From contig JAWQFJ010000640.1 in assembly GCA_034096865.1 (NCBI GenBank), forward strand, positions 17,501-81,500: 64,000 nucleotides of DNA. The letters are read 5' to 3'. A program made the position numbers and the translations under genes. A model generated the notes under the pieces. That model saw only the letters and a list, made by a program, of their open reading frames with translations. It was not told where the DNA came from and did no database searches. The stretch is from Theodoxus fluviatilis (Eukaryota > Mollusca > Gastropoda > Cycloneritida > Neritidae). Shown here one piece after another: positions 20,646 to 34,189 of the stretch (positions within the stretch are counted from its first letter, which is position 1; the number at the start of each line of letters is the position of its first letter).

Positions 20646-21717
20646 TTTCATGTAAAGCTCGAATGAGTAGCAGCAGATAACTGTTTAGTTCTGGCTTGAA
20701 TTGACAATTTCGTTTCCCGGCCTGGTCTGGCGAGGACCGAAAATTCACTATCATCCAGTCGATCAACTTGCGCGCACTCGTAGCCTATCGGCGTAATGTA
20801 TAACTTCACGTAGTTCGGCTTGTGGAGATGATATTATTAACCGTAGATTTTAGTTGTGCGGGGTAGACCACCCGCCAAAAATTTTGAATAGTGCTTTTGA
20901 TATCAATGTTTAGTAATTATTGTCGGATCAGATAGCGAAACGATCACAAGCAACTTAAACGAGCTTGGGGGCAGCGCTTACGTTTGATTCGGCAGCTGCA
21001 GTCGAACTCATCTGTCAATCGTGTCTGACATCGCACTTTGAGATTTCAATAACTTCATGAAGTTGCAGTAGTTGCTTGTTTGCTGGAATGCCATGTAGCT
21101 TGACAACTTTTCCATCAATAATTTTGCCACGATGGTTATGGCAAATGACACAGTACTGTTTTCCACCCCCACATACTTTGAGCGATCTATAGTATTCAGT
21201 GCAGACGAAATATTCGAGAACGCAACCGGCAGCTGCAGTCGAATTCGATCGGTCAATCGACGTCTGACATCACACTTTGAGATTTCAATAATTTCACGAA
21301 GTTGCAGTAGTTGCTTGTCTGCTGGAATACCATGTCGTATCAGATAGTGAAACGATCACTCGTGCATCGAGTTTTGATGCGATTGCGAGACCACGACACT
21401 CCCCGCAGGTGTGTTTTGTTTGCTTGTAAAGTTTGAGTACTAGCTGTAAGTGTAAAAATAGTCACTTATTAATATAATCGGTGATTTTAGTTGTAATGAA
21501 ACTTTTTTGTGTTTTAATGCCATTTTCTTGTCATTATCGACCCGATCTTACAAGTTAGGCCTAAAGGCTATACATTATACGCCGTGCGGGCAAGTTGATC
21601 ACTCGACTCGATTTGATAGTGAATTTTCGGTCCTCGCCAGACCAAGGAAACGAAATTGTCAATTCACGCCAGAACTAAACAGTTATCTGCTGCTTCTCAT
21701 TCGAGCTTTACATGACA
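20646..21717. mobile_element. Foldback DNA element, about 1.07 kb
   Basis: The left arm (about 20646-20810) and right arm (about 21565-21717) are inverted repeats at roughly 90-95% identity, for instance GGCGAGGACCGAAAATTCAC against its complement. Inside are two direct copies of a segment of about 110 bp (about 20991-21108 and 21228-21338). A GACACAGTACTGTTTTCCAC block at 21147 recurs at 21714, just at the right edge. No transposase is present. Confidence 0.65.
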
Positions 21718-21839
21718 CAGTACTGTTTTCCACCCCCACATGCATGTACTTTGAGCGATCTAGCAAATATCTATTCAGTGCAGACGCTTCGAGAATCGAC
21801 CGGAACTAGGTGATTCTACCTAACGCGTTGTTTTTCGAC

Positions 21840-22225
21840 AGAGAGCGCCGAAGATAACTCCTGCAGGGTACGTTAATGAGAATGTCCCACAGTGCCCGTT
21901 CAACTATTGCACCTATCAAAGATCTGCGATTCGAATGTCTTCCCCATCCGTCATACTCTCCAGACCTGTCCCCTGTGATTGTCACATCTTTGAACTGTTT
22001 AAAGAGGCGATGGGAGGCAAGATATTCAGGTCCGGCGAAGAGGTGCAGCAGGAGGTGCACGAGTGGCTTCGAGATCAGTCAAAATATTATTTTCTAAAGG
22101 TCTTTATGCCCTGCCGAAGCGCTGGAACACCCGTGTTGAACGCTATGGAGACTACGTCGAAAATAAGGTAAGTGTGTACCTTGTTTGTTCAATAAATTAT
22201 GAGATTAAAAATATGGTTTCATTTG
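21840..22225 (+). pseudogene. Mariner transposase relic, C-terminal part
   Basis: It reads LPHPSYSPDLSP (normally HPPYSPDLAP), then after a 1-nt shift CDCHIFELFKEAMGGKIF and EEVQQEVHEWL, then, shifted again, KRWNTRVERYGDYVEN: the end of a mariner transposase. At least two frameshifts break it. It may be the other half of the relic at 20086-20330, split by the foldback element. Confidence 0.75.
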
Positions 22226-23500
22226 AATCACCCTCGTATTTAATTAATGGGGAGAACGTTACGTTAACGAGAAGACCATCAGGAAGAGACCGAAACGACG
22301 CGAGACTGCAAAGAGACCAGAGAATAGAAAATTATTAGGCGGGTTTCTCTGAACTAAGATACGCTTGGCAAGTTATTAAGAGGCAATCCAAAATAGACAT
22401 GTTTCGTTTCAAAAAGTATTCAAACCATTCGCCCGCTCGCCTGTAGCATTGACACACATTTGAATGTCAATGCCTGTAACGAATAAAAATATCATCGGGT
22501 TATATAAAACTAGAGGGTTGCTCTTCCGATAGGCGAGTAAATAAAAAAGAGACGACAAGATAAAATAAAGCATTTTAACGCTGATTTCAACTGTCGAGTG
22601 TGTGGTGGTGGTGGTGGTGGTGGGGTGGGGGGTAGGGGTGGTTGGGGGTGGGAGATAAGATTCTCGCTAAAACTGGGTTTGACTGATCACGTGACCAATA
22701 CGTGATCGTTGAAAACAACATCGAAGTGCTTTATCTTATTGTCTCTTTTAATTTTTTTAAAATATTTACTCACCCATCGGGCGAGCAACTCCATCAGCCC
22801 CAAGAAATTTGTATTCGCCGTGGGCGAGCAGGCGAATGATTTAAACATATTTTGAAACAAAACGCGCCTCATTTGGATTGCTTTTTACTAACTTCGCTAA
22901 CGTGTCGTAGTCCTGATCGAAACCCATGCCTCTGGTGTCATATTTGTCGTTTTACTGTTTCTTCATGCTTTATATAGCATGCAAGACCTCTGTTGTATAA
23001 AACGTACGCGTAGATCTTACAGACACCTGTCTCGATCAGTAAAAATGTTTGTGCATACATTACATGGTTGCTCCGTGCGTGCTTAACTTAATGTCCGGCT
23101 TTGTAAAATAATAGTTCGGTTATTCTACTGTTACGACTGTCTCCTGCATAACGTCGCCCCGGGTTCTCCTACAGCTTGCACCAGAAAAGTCCAAAATCCG
23201 GTATAGTCAAGTGCGAAAAAGCTTTATTCATTTAATTACTGGTCACCACAGCAGACGAAATCCACGGCACACCTACAGTGACTCACATTCAAACGCGCGA
23301 TATGGTTACGTCACTCACGGAATGCTATTCCGGAGGACTCGGGCACCCATTAGAAGGACTTGCATTTGCTTGCTTGGATTCGTCGCACTCGTAGCTCTGG
23401 CTCCTTGCAACCGAATTATCGAGTGACGACCGACCTCTAACCTGCTTTACTACCCACCTAGTAATTATATCCACCCACCCACCTGCCGACCTGAATTCCC
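22226..23500. other. Intergenic, with G-rich tract
   Basis: No gene seen. Bases 22598-22652 on the plus strand are G-rich with runs GGGG, GGGGGG, GGGG, GGGGG and GGG, a potential G-quadruplex. The rest is unremarkable. Confidence 0.5.
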
Positions 23501-23501
23501 A

Positions 23502-23804
<303 letters not shown>

Positions 23805-23907
23805 AGTCAAATGTCAAATGTCAAATGATAGACTACCAAAGCATGCATGTTATGCTTTCCAGTATAACCGTTTAAAACGAACTAAACTGGTTAAAGTATA
23901 TTAATTT

Positions 23908-24330
23908 AAAGACTGTCTCTGTGACTCGGATTATGCATTTATCTGGTACAACAAAGGAACTAATAACGAAAAGAGTTTTCTGAAAAATCTTAAAATCAGA
24001 CTCCAAGACTGTTACAGACAAGAATGGAGTCACAAAATTAGTGGTAGCGAGCGTTTCGAATTGAACAGAACCATTAAACACGATTTCCAATGTGAAAAGT
24101 ACTTGAGCTTTATCGAAATTACAAAATTTAAGGTAGCACTTGCTCGAGTCAGATTTGGAAGGAATGAATTAAGAAGTAAGGCGTTTTTCGTTGAAGAGAC
24201 ATTGGCCTACTGTCCATTCTACACAGATCAATTTGAAGACGAAGCTCATTTCTTATACTCAATTGCTACCTATATACAGATCTAAGAGAAAAGTACCTAG
24301 GAATCTATATCAAACACACGAATAACACTC
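23908..24330 (+). pseudogene. LINE ORF2 C-terminal fragment
   Basis: The plus-strand frame from about 23908 to 24285 carries AFIWYNKG, a YRQEW block, EKYLSFIEITKFKVALARVR and a CPFY...EDEAHFLY zinc-binding end, typical of the C-terminal tail of invertebrate non-LTR ORF2 proteins. After a break, YTDLREKYLG-like sequence follows in another frame. It has no RT domain and is a 5'-truncated relic. Confidence 0.6.
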
Positions 24331-24539
24331 AATTTCACCTTCCTAACAAATGGTCAGGGGTATTAAAAAAAAAAAAAAAAATGTTGCCATGTACATCTAT
24401 TATGCCTTGAAATGTCGTCGGTAATATTTTGAATAACGCCAAAAAGTATTATGTTCCATTCAGTTCAGAATGCATGCAAAAATTATGATTTTCCGAACAA
24501 TTGGCATTTCTGAAGCTGATGATATTAATACCACACAAT

Positions 24540-25497
24540 AGGCTTGTTCAGGAGTACAAAGCGCTGCATGAGCGCTTCATGTTGGCAATTGAGCGCTCTT
24601 TGCCTCTCCTGAACACCTATGATGTAGTGCAGCGCTTCACTTGTTAAAGGGGAGGTAAATCTTCTGCGCCACATGTTGTGTCGATAGACGCGAAGAAAGT
24701 GTTTTTTTTGCCACATACATCGTTTATGCACGTTTAAATGTATTCTGCATGAATAAAGTCCACTACTGTGTCATCCTTACTTGCCATTACTCGCACATAC
24801 AGAGCGCTTGGGGCAAATAAAGCCTGTTCCAGTCACAAAATGATGTTTCTGAGGGTTATTTTACGCATCGACGGCCAGTGCGGGATTGAAGACGTCATTT
24901 TGAATGTGATGCAAAATCGTCTGAATCACGTCGGATTGGTGATTCAAAGCGCTGCACAGCGCTGAGTGAATCACGCCCCAAAATTGCCGTTCAGGAGTGA
25001 ATCACATGCAGCGCTGAGCAGCGCTTTGAATCGCTGCGCCTCGAACAAGCCTCTATAGTTTTAGTGCAGCGCTAGCTTCACTTGTTATAAGGGAGGTAAA
25101 TCTTCTGCGCCACATGTTGTGTTGCTGGACGCTAAGAATTTAAATACGTGTTTTGTTTGCCACAGACATCGTTTATGCACGTTTAAATGTATTCTGCATG
25201 AATAAAGTCCACTATTGTGTCATCCTTACTTGCCATTACTCGCGTATATAGAGCGCTTGGGGCAAATAAAACCCGTTCCAGTCACAAAATGATGTTTCTG
25301 AGGGTTATTTTACGCATCGACGGCCAGTGCGGGATCGAAGACGCCATTTTGAAAATCGTGTGAATCACCTCGGATGCGTGCTTTTCTGTGGTGCTGCACA
25401 GCGCTGCACGTGTTTCACTCCTGAACAGGAATTTTGGGGCGTGATTTCACTCAGCGCTGTGCAGCGCTTCGCAGCGCTGCGCCTCCTGAACAAGCCT
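24540..25497. mobile_element. TIR element with AGCGCTGC-rich ends, internally duplicated
   Basis: Terminal inverted repeats AGGCTTGTTCAGGAG (24540-24554) and CTCCTGAACAAGCCT (25483-25497) are perfect complements; AAT flanks both sides (possible 3-bp duplication). The body is two diverged tandem copies of about 430 bp (from about 24630 and from about 25060), each including GCGCCACATGTTGTG and TTTTACGCATCGACGGCC. The first copy ends in a damaged terminal repeat. Subterminal regions are dense in AGCGCTGC palindromes. No transposase ORF is present. Confidence 0.7.
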
Positions 25498-25659
25498 AAT
25501 GTAGGCCTACGTAACCAATTGCCAACCCCGACTCCCCATTCGCTTACCCACAACCCCCCACACCACCCACTATCCCGAGATTTTCATACAGCCCCTGCTG
25601 CCTAGATAGGCCTAGGCCTACCTCCCTCATCAGCTGGATTACTGTGGTCATTGTGCTTT

Positions 25660-26327
25660 CGGGGCCTGCTCCATGGCAGTGCACTTGAACAAGATTAAAT
25701 CACTGTACAGACGAGCTGCCAAGCTTATAATTTCCGACTCAACATTGTCTACGGATGAAAAGATCAGAAATCTTGGCTTACTACCCTTCCAAAAACACCT
25801 CGTCCTCAATAAATGCATCCCTATGCACAAAGTTGCTCATTCACGAGCACTGAAGTATATCTTACTGGTCTCTTCATTCGTCCCCAAACAAGTCATTCAC
25901 TAACTCGCAACACTTTCATTCTACCACAACCTAGAGTAGACATTTTCAAAGGCAGTATTACATTTTCAGGTGTTATGATATGGAATACACTCCCATTGCA
26001 CCTAATTAAGGAACAATACTTCCATGAAGTCTTTTAAAGCATCCATACGTGATTATCTATTCAGATAATCTCACTGTTGTCGCCTGTACATATATATGAC
26101 ACGTATTTGCTTGAACTTGAAGACTCACTGAACTGACAGTTGTCAAAGGCATCTACTAAAATCTTTGTCACTGTTGATTATATTCTTCATCTTACCAACT
26201 GTTGTACATAGATTATATAGCTACTGTGTATTTTTCCTTATCTATCCATGTTTTCATTTCTTTATGAGCAAGGACAATTTGTAAGATAGGCAGAAATGCA
26301 TAAAATTTCATCCTTGATAAATAAAGA

Positions 26328-26330
<3 letters not shown>
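25660..26330 (+). pseudogene. 5'-truncated LINE (CR1/Jockey-like) 3' end
   Basis: The plus-strand protein fragment LNKIKSLYRRAAKLI, then LGLLPFQKHLVLNKC, then, in another frame, QPRVDIFKGSITFSGVMIWNTLP, is the usual C-terminus of CR1/Jockey-type ORF2. A non-coding tail ends in AATAAAGAATCAATCA, running into the (AATC)n tract, a common 3' end for such LINEs. It is broken by frameshifts. Confidence 0.7.
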
Positions 26331-26450
<120 letters not shown>

Positions 26451-26700
26451 AAGTGGCTGGGGTGGAGTGCATGCATGCAGGGGGATCGATAGACTCGATG
26501 CAATAGACAATGGACCACATGTCTACTTGATATTGCTGCATGCCACAGTAAGAGCTGAGATGGTGCTAACATGACACAGTGATCTGATGACAAAATGTTA
26601 ACATGGACGAAATGAGCAGCACAATCAGTGAAAAATCGACCCCTGCCAAAATAGAATCAAAGATCCTTGATAGAATGTGGGTGTGGATAGCGCAGTGAAT

Positions 26701-26875
26701 CAACCAATCAACAGTGAGGTTTGAATTTTTCCCGCGCAAGGAACACATGTGACGTAAGTTCCGTCACGGCTCTTCCTGTGGTTAATGTTTATGTTCATGT
26801 GGAGTGCAGCCCCAGAGTGTTTCCCTTCACCGCAAGCAATAATTCTTCGCCAGTTAGTTTGTCTACCACACCAGC
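26701..26875 (+). promoter_or_regulatory. LZTR1: Probable LZTR1 promoter and 5' UTR
   Basis: Within 175 bp of the start codon lie a CCAAT box (ACCAATCA, 26702-26710), an E2F-like TTTTTCCCGCGC (about 26726-26737), a CRE/ATF-like TGACGTAA (26750-26757) and CCGTCACGG shortly after. There is no TATA box, as expected for a broadly expressed gene. Motif matches are by eye. Confidence 0.4.
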
Positions 26876-27593
26876 ATGGCCATTGCGCGACCCCCTGGGA
26901 CTGAATTTGACCACAATTGGCCCGACAGCGCGGAGTGCTTGACGCTTGATTTTGGGCCCTTCGAGACTGTGCATCGATGGAAGCGCATGCCAGAATGCGA
27001 CGAATTTGTCGGTGCCAGGTACGTACTATCTGTAACAGTCAGATTTACTGTTGTCTCTCGGAAATATATGTGCCACGCCGTTTTGTGACCGCACGTAACG
27101 AGCGCATATTGATTTTGAGCAGAAGATGTTGATACGTCTTGCCGATCGCACGTAAACATATATACAAATTACAATCAACATTGGTGCTTACTCGTTGACT
27201 ATTATTTTTGGTAGGCCAAGAAGTGAATCAGCTGCCGCTTTTCGAGGACAGGACTTTGTAAAAATAACGTTTGTATCATCGATTGGTGACAACTGGGTGG
27301 GACCAACGTGATTCAATTCCGAATAGCAATAAAGTATTCTCTCTGTGGCCCCCTCGTTCATGCACAGAAGAGTTTAAATTGGAAGAGCTGAAATGGTAGT
27401 TTTGATGGGTCATCCCTAGGCAGTACCCAAGGCTTTTGATGCACCTTGTCTCTTGACGTTTGTGTTTGTGTGTGCGCTAATGCATGCAGTACTGTATCGG
27501 TGAGTGTGTGATAGTGTGTGTGTGTGTGTGTTTTCATGTGTGTGTGTTTTCATGTGTGTGTGTTTTCATGTGTGTGTGTATGCATGTGTGTGG

Positions 27594-27624
<31 letters not shown>

Positions 27625-27634
27625 CATGTGTGTG

Positions 27635-27674
<40 letters not shown>

Positions 27675-30600
27675 CACATTTGTGTTCTTGCTTGTTACAG
27701 TTTGTTTCAGCAATGAATTCTGTGAGGGGTTTTACATTTTAGGACCTCATAGACCTGGCAAATAACCATTCTTTAGTTTGAATGAATATTTATTAACAAA
27801 TTATTAAAGTTTTACAGTCTCTGTTGAAGAAGAGCAGACTAAGAAATACAGCATTGTTGTGATCCTTGTAAACAAGTATGCTGTTGAAGTACATTTAGGC
27901 CAATCATAATGACTATTAGTGGCTTATTTTGAACAGGCGCAGCAAACACACAGTTGTGGCCTACAAAGAAGCACTCTATGTGTTTGGAGGTGATAATGGG
28001 TAAGTTGTGCATCATTTACTGTCACAAGATGCTATTAACAACTTGGCATAATTCTGTCTTGTTGTACGAGATGACAGTTTGAGGGCAACAGAGGAATTAA
28101 ATCATTAAGTAATACTTTCAATGTAACATGTGTTAGTGATTACAATGTCATAAGGAACTCAAGCTGCCCATACGACTGGCACTTCCATACCCTTATTCCC
28201 ATACTTTAGCCCACATTGAAATTTTAAAAAGATCAAACATATACATGTATGTATACACTTATTTAAGATTCAATGTATTATACTAAGTTTGTAGAAGCAG
28301 TTTATCTTGTTTATGAATTGTTTGCCTTTGTGAAATTGTTGTCATTTCAAATTTCAAGTTAGATTATATCTGCTTTTGTTCTTCTTCCAGAAAGAACATG
28401 TTGAATGACCTTCTCAGATTTGATGTCAAAGACAAGTCCTGGGGAAGGTATGAAATCATTTTGTTCTTGGAGTTGAATGTGGTATGAAGGAGTAAATGTA
28501 CCAAGAAGGTTATGTTTAACCCTCGGTTTGATAATTAAGTATATGATATTTAGTCAACTAACTCTAAGAGCTCACTACAGATCCAGATGAAATTTGACAG
28601 AAGGTCAGGGTTTCACCCAAGGAAATATATATTAAATTCTGGAAGTTATCTGTTATCTCAATTTGGAATTATAACCCTTTAAATTTTTTTTTATTGAAAA
28701 TAACGAATTTGATGACATCAAACTATTGATGACATGGTCATATGCATTCGGCACTTAGAAATCACTTTCAACCACTTAAATGATCAAAACTTTGTAGTGT
28801 CAGGCCTGGCTAGCAAAGAATCCTGCCTGAATGAATGATACAGACCATGGAAAAGAACATGTGGCTTCCTTGGTGAAGGTTTACGGCCTCCGAGTGCTCT
28901 CTAGTTCACAGTATCTTTGGTATGTCATTGTTTTTAGGGGTATGTTTGCTTTCCATGATACGACAACAGTTTCACTTTTTTGCTACAGTTCCAGTAAGTT
29001 CCAAGATATTGGATAGCTTGTTTCAAGTCCATCAGTAGATGGTTGCATGATAATTGATAGTAATTGTGGCGGTCACTGTCTCAAACACAATTCTGTAATT
29101 TCTTGTTTTGATTGTTTATCACATCAATTACCATAAATGTTTTGAAATTGGTACAAAATGGATGATCCATGCCTGTCCATGTTTTGAATCTGTCATTTTT
29201 TTTTTAAATCCCAATCGTTAACATGTACATGCATCTTAATAAAAAAATATGTACTTTATCGTTGATGAGTTGATAGCCTGAAGAGTTTGATATATATATC
29301 TGTAACAAGAGATCAAGTGTAGTTGTTTCTTGTGATGTTTCATTACATATATTGTATCTTTAAAAGCTGAGTTTATAAATTCATCATGATAAAGCATAAG
29401 AAGCAAGAATACCTAGATAGCACCAGTAGGTGAAACAAGAGACATAACTCACACTGATTAGATAAAACTGAGAATGTACAAGCCCCATTTGTACCATAAC
29501 ACAGGTGTGCTAATCTCCAGGAAACTAAGTAAAAAAATCATTTTACACTTGAGTGAATCTCTACAACTGTGCAGTTGTGTCTTGAAGGCCATGTAACATT
29601 CATCCTGTAAGTCTTCCTAGATATATCTTCAACTGTTATTTTGCACAAATAATCTTATATGATGTGTAAATTAACTGTCCTGCAAATCATCCTTAACAAA
29701 TGATACAAACATTTGTATGCAGTACAGTGATTAGAGTAGTAGCATGAACTTGATGTATTTCCTGTCGTCCATTGCAGAGCATTTACCACAGGCAAGCCTC
29801 CAGCCCCCAGATACCACCACTCAGCTGTGGTGCATGAGAGCAGCATGTTTGTGTTTGGTGAGTGATGACTATGACTAAATACTATGCAGATACCACCACT
29901 CAGCTGTGGTGCATGAGAGCAGCATGTTTGTGTTTGGTGAGTGATGACTATGACTAAATACTATGCAGATACCACCACTCAGCTGTGGTGCATGAGAGCA
30001 GCATGTTTGTGTTTGGTGAGTGATGACTATGACTAAATACTATGCAAAGCCAGTCTCTGATTGGTTGACCAAAAGTAGGTGTGCATGAGAGCAGCATGTT
30101 TGTGTTTGGTGAGTGATGACTATGACTAAATACTATGCAGATACCACCACTCAGCTGTGGTGCATGAGAGCAGCATGTTTGTGTTTGGTGAGTGATGACT
30201 ATGACTAAATACTATGCAAAGCCAGCCTCTGATTGGTTGACTAAAAGTAGGTGTGCATGAGAGTTGTTTTTTTGCCCGAGTTGTTTTTGCTGATTGACTG
30301 TCGGAAAAAAAATTGGCAACATGGAATTTTTTTTCGTGCAGCAATTCTTTACATGTGCAATTTGCAAGAGTTAGTTCTTCTCTTCAACATGTCTTTGTCA
30401 AGAGATGAGTTTACTGTTATCATTCACTATCCATACTTTTGCTCATCTTTACATTACATCTTTAGAAACATTGAAACAATTACACTATGGCAATGCCAAC
30501 ATATACATCAAAAAGCTGTATGCAAGGATATAGTGGATCCTATTTATAGGTAACCTACTGACAGAAAAACACACCTACTGATAGATGTCTCGCCACCAAC

Positions 30601-33600
30601 CAACAGGTGACTGCACGTTGTATTGAGATGCATGTGAAAGTGACCCAGACAGTATTCTAACCCAAGGCATATTAGTACAGCTAATTTATTGGCCTGACTT
30701 GGCCAGCTTTTGGAGCCAAGAGACACTCCTTCTTCATGCCACAGTCTTGTTGATTTGAAAATCCTGCCAAATTTCCATTAAAAACTGAGTGGGATGAAAT
30801 GCCACCAGAGAATTGCCTCAATATCTTTTTAGTTCCCCCTACCCTAGCATCTTGTACTCTCTCTGACCCAGGCTGATCTGATTAGCTCTAGCTGTTGCTT
30901 TTGCTATGCATTAGTGTTTGTATGAAACTAAGATTCCATTTTGTTCCTTCCTTTATGAACAATGTTTTGAAGCTTTGTCCAATCTCCCTCCCTTTTGATT
31001 CTATCAGGAAAGAGTACTACATGTAGTGGAGCTAGCTGTCCTCTCTGCGAGGACATTTGTTTGAGATCCTGAGATGTAGTATTCTGATCATTTTTATGCA
31101 GTCACAGATAAAGGAAAAGAGTGAACTGTTGCCAAGCAGTCAGAGCACTTGACATGCACTTGCTTGTGGCTGATACGTGTGGTGTTCAAAGCTGCATTGA
31201 TTTTAGAGTTGCATCCTGAGGTGTGAAGATGCTTCACCCACATTGCCTCTCCAATCCTGGAGTTGAACCAGTCACTGGGCACTGCACAGCAGAGACCAGG
31301 GGTGAAATTCTCCAATAAGAATTTCCAAAGAAAAAAAGGAACAGAAATAAAGATGATGATGGTGATCATGATGATGATCATGATGATGATCATGATGATG
31401 ATTAAATGTAGTTGTATGTGTTTACCAGTAGCTATCAGTCCAGTAGCAGTTTTCTAACTTGGGCAACATGTCCTAATCTGTGTGAAATTTCGCTGTATGT
31501 TTTTGGATGAAGGAGTCCTTGTCTAGTGTCACAATTTTCCAATTTGCCCATGAGCTAACAAGGAAAATCTATGTTTTGAAACATAGAAACCATATTTAAA
31601 AAATCAAGATATATAACTGTTAATACTTAGTGACAGTTTGAAGGCTTCATCTACAACCCTTGATTCAGTTGTTTGCTGCTGTGCTGTCACATAGAATTGA
31701 CAGGAAGTTTTCTGTGGCAGGTGGCTACACTGGGGATATCCACTCCAACTGCAACCTGACCAACAAGAATGACTTGTATGAGTACAAGTTCTCCACAGGA
31801 CAGTGGGTGGAGTGGAAGTTTGAAGGCAGGTGAGCTGTTGGAGGGGCAGGCTTAGAGGAGGAGGAGAAAAAGACTCATGTTGAGTTTTCTATCCATTAAT
31901 TCCTGTCCCTTTCAATCTTTACTTTAAACTTTGTTTGATATTTCTTTGATTCAAAGGACATTCATTGTAGTTAGTGATGATGGAATAATTTGATGATCAC
32001 CTAAAGTATTGGACACACACACCCTGGGAGGAAGGGTCACAAGTATCACTAAAACACTTGTGTATGTAACAAAACAAGATCTTCATTCGTCACTCTTCAC
32101 CACTGTACTGGTACTCAACATCTGTTGATACATGATCAATGGCAATGAAAATAGATGATAGTAACAAAACCACTGATTTTCTAACAGGTGTCAGATACAC
32201 TGAATAAATGGTAATTTTATTTCAGTTCCTTTTTCTTTGTCCTTTGTGATTATAATTTGGTTATCACTGTCTCAACGCAGAATACTTGCAAAAGCTTTTC
32301 TTCTTAAACCATAAACTAGTTCTTTCACCTTTCCCATTGCAGGACACCAGTTCCCAGGGCAGCGCATGGTGCTGCAGTGTATGAGGGACAGCTGTGGATA
32401 TTTGCAGGCTATGACGGCAATGCTCGTCTCAACGACATGTGGACCATCTCCCTTCTTGGAGACAGTCGGCACTGGGATGAAGTGGGGATCCTGTCTGTCT
32501 GGCAGTTGTGGTGGAGCTTGTCTCTGAGCGCTCTTAGAGATTTCAACTCTTTCTAATGACAAAAATTCCAAGTTTGCTATCACTGGGATGAAGTGGGGAT
32601 CCTGTCTGTCTGGCAGTTGTGGTGGAGCTTGTCTCTGAGCGCTCTTAGAGATTTCAACTCTGTCTAATGGCAAAAATTCCAAGTTTGCTATCACGGAGAT
32701 GAAAATAATACTTGGCTTCTGTGATAACAGAAACTAAATATTTGCTGACCATATTGGAATAATTTTAATCATGTATTTTTCTTCTTTTATTCTTCTCTGG
32801 GTTCTTTTTTCCAGTTTGACAATGTTTTGATTTCTTGTAAAAGCAGTCAACCAACTATGGCAGAAACTCAAATAGTTTGTTTATTTCTTTTGGCATTTAT
32901 GGTAGAGGTAGAGTCACTATTTTGCATTTGTCAAGGAATTAGTGGGGGATAGGGTGGGAGTAGAAGGAAGATCTATATTAAACTCCTTAACTCATATTAA
33001 GGGGTAGATCATAACGATATAACCACATGTGAAAGTCCCAACAGTGCGTCTTTTACTTTTACTGTTTTAATTCTTGATGTAATTGCTGTTGTAACATTTG
33101 TTGTTGTTCCTTTTCAGGTAAACCAGAGTGGGGACATACCCCCAACTTGCTGCAACTTTGCCCTGGCAGTGGCGCGAGACAGCATGTATGTCTTCTCTGG
33201 TCAGAGCGGTGCCAAGATCACAAACAACCTCTTTGAGTTCAACTTCCAGGACAAGATGTAAGCCATTTCTTTGTAGCACTGCCCTGATTTTGATGGAAGT
33301 AGGTTACTCCTTGAATCAGTCATCAAGACTTGACTTTTGAAAAGTGAATTTGGCTCATAAATATCTGTGGCAGGACTTTTTGTTTGTTTGTTTTGTGTTC
33401 TCTTTATAAAAAATTCCTTTCATGAAAATAAACAAGGAATCTATGTCTTGTATGGTTCGTAATGACAAGACATGAAGTGAAAAGAAAGAAAAGTATACAT
33501 TTGTTTGCTTGACACTTAAGGGCTTGCATGAACATGAGTACACACACTCACTCATGTGCACTTACATGTGTGTACTCTAACCATGAATGTGCACACAAGT

Positions 33601-33859
33601 AGACAAGAAAAAAAAAGTAGACAAGAACCAAACCAAGAAATCAAGGACTTCAGCTTGCTTTTGATTCAGCACTGGTGCCATCCATTACGTGAGCATCACA
33701 TGCCTGTTGCAGGTGGACTCGGATCTCCACAGAGCACATTCTGCGAGGCGCCCCACCGCCTCCAGAGAAGCGCTATGGCCACACCATGGTCTCTTTTGAC
33801 CGACACCTCTACGTCTTCGGCGGAGCCACAGGGCAGACTCTTCCCAATGAACTGCACTG
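26876..33859 (+). CDS. LZTR1: LZTR1 exons 1-8: N-terminus and Kelch blades 1-5
   Basis: Exon 1 has the ATG in context AGCATGG and ends DEFVGAR. Exons 2-8 encode the blade signatures [45 protein letters not shown] and YVFGGATGQ, with conserved NELH at the end. The exon 6 donor is GTGGGG and lies in a 111-bp tandem duplication; the exon 7 donor is GTAAGC. Exon 4 is followed by extra partial copies of itself (see separate entries). Confidence 0.95.
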
Positions 33860-34132
33860 GTGAGTGCGTCTAAGAGTTACAGTTTGGAGAGGTGTGAAAT
33901 TTCCATGGGGAAAATATTTATGTTGTTGCATATGGTCTATGACAAACATTATATCAAACCTCAAGAATTCCGCCCATGTCAGTTATGAAGCTGTGAGCTC
34001 TGCACCCTCTGTTTACATCCAGCTAAAGGTGGAATGATGTTTCTTCAGCTAAATATGATGCTCAGATTTTGCAATGTTGTGAATGAAGGAACTAACAGAA
34101 AATAAACTTGGTATTATTCACTTGATAGCATA

Positions 34133-34189
<57 letters not shown>

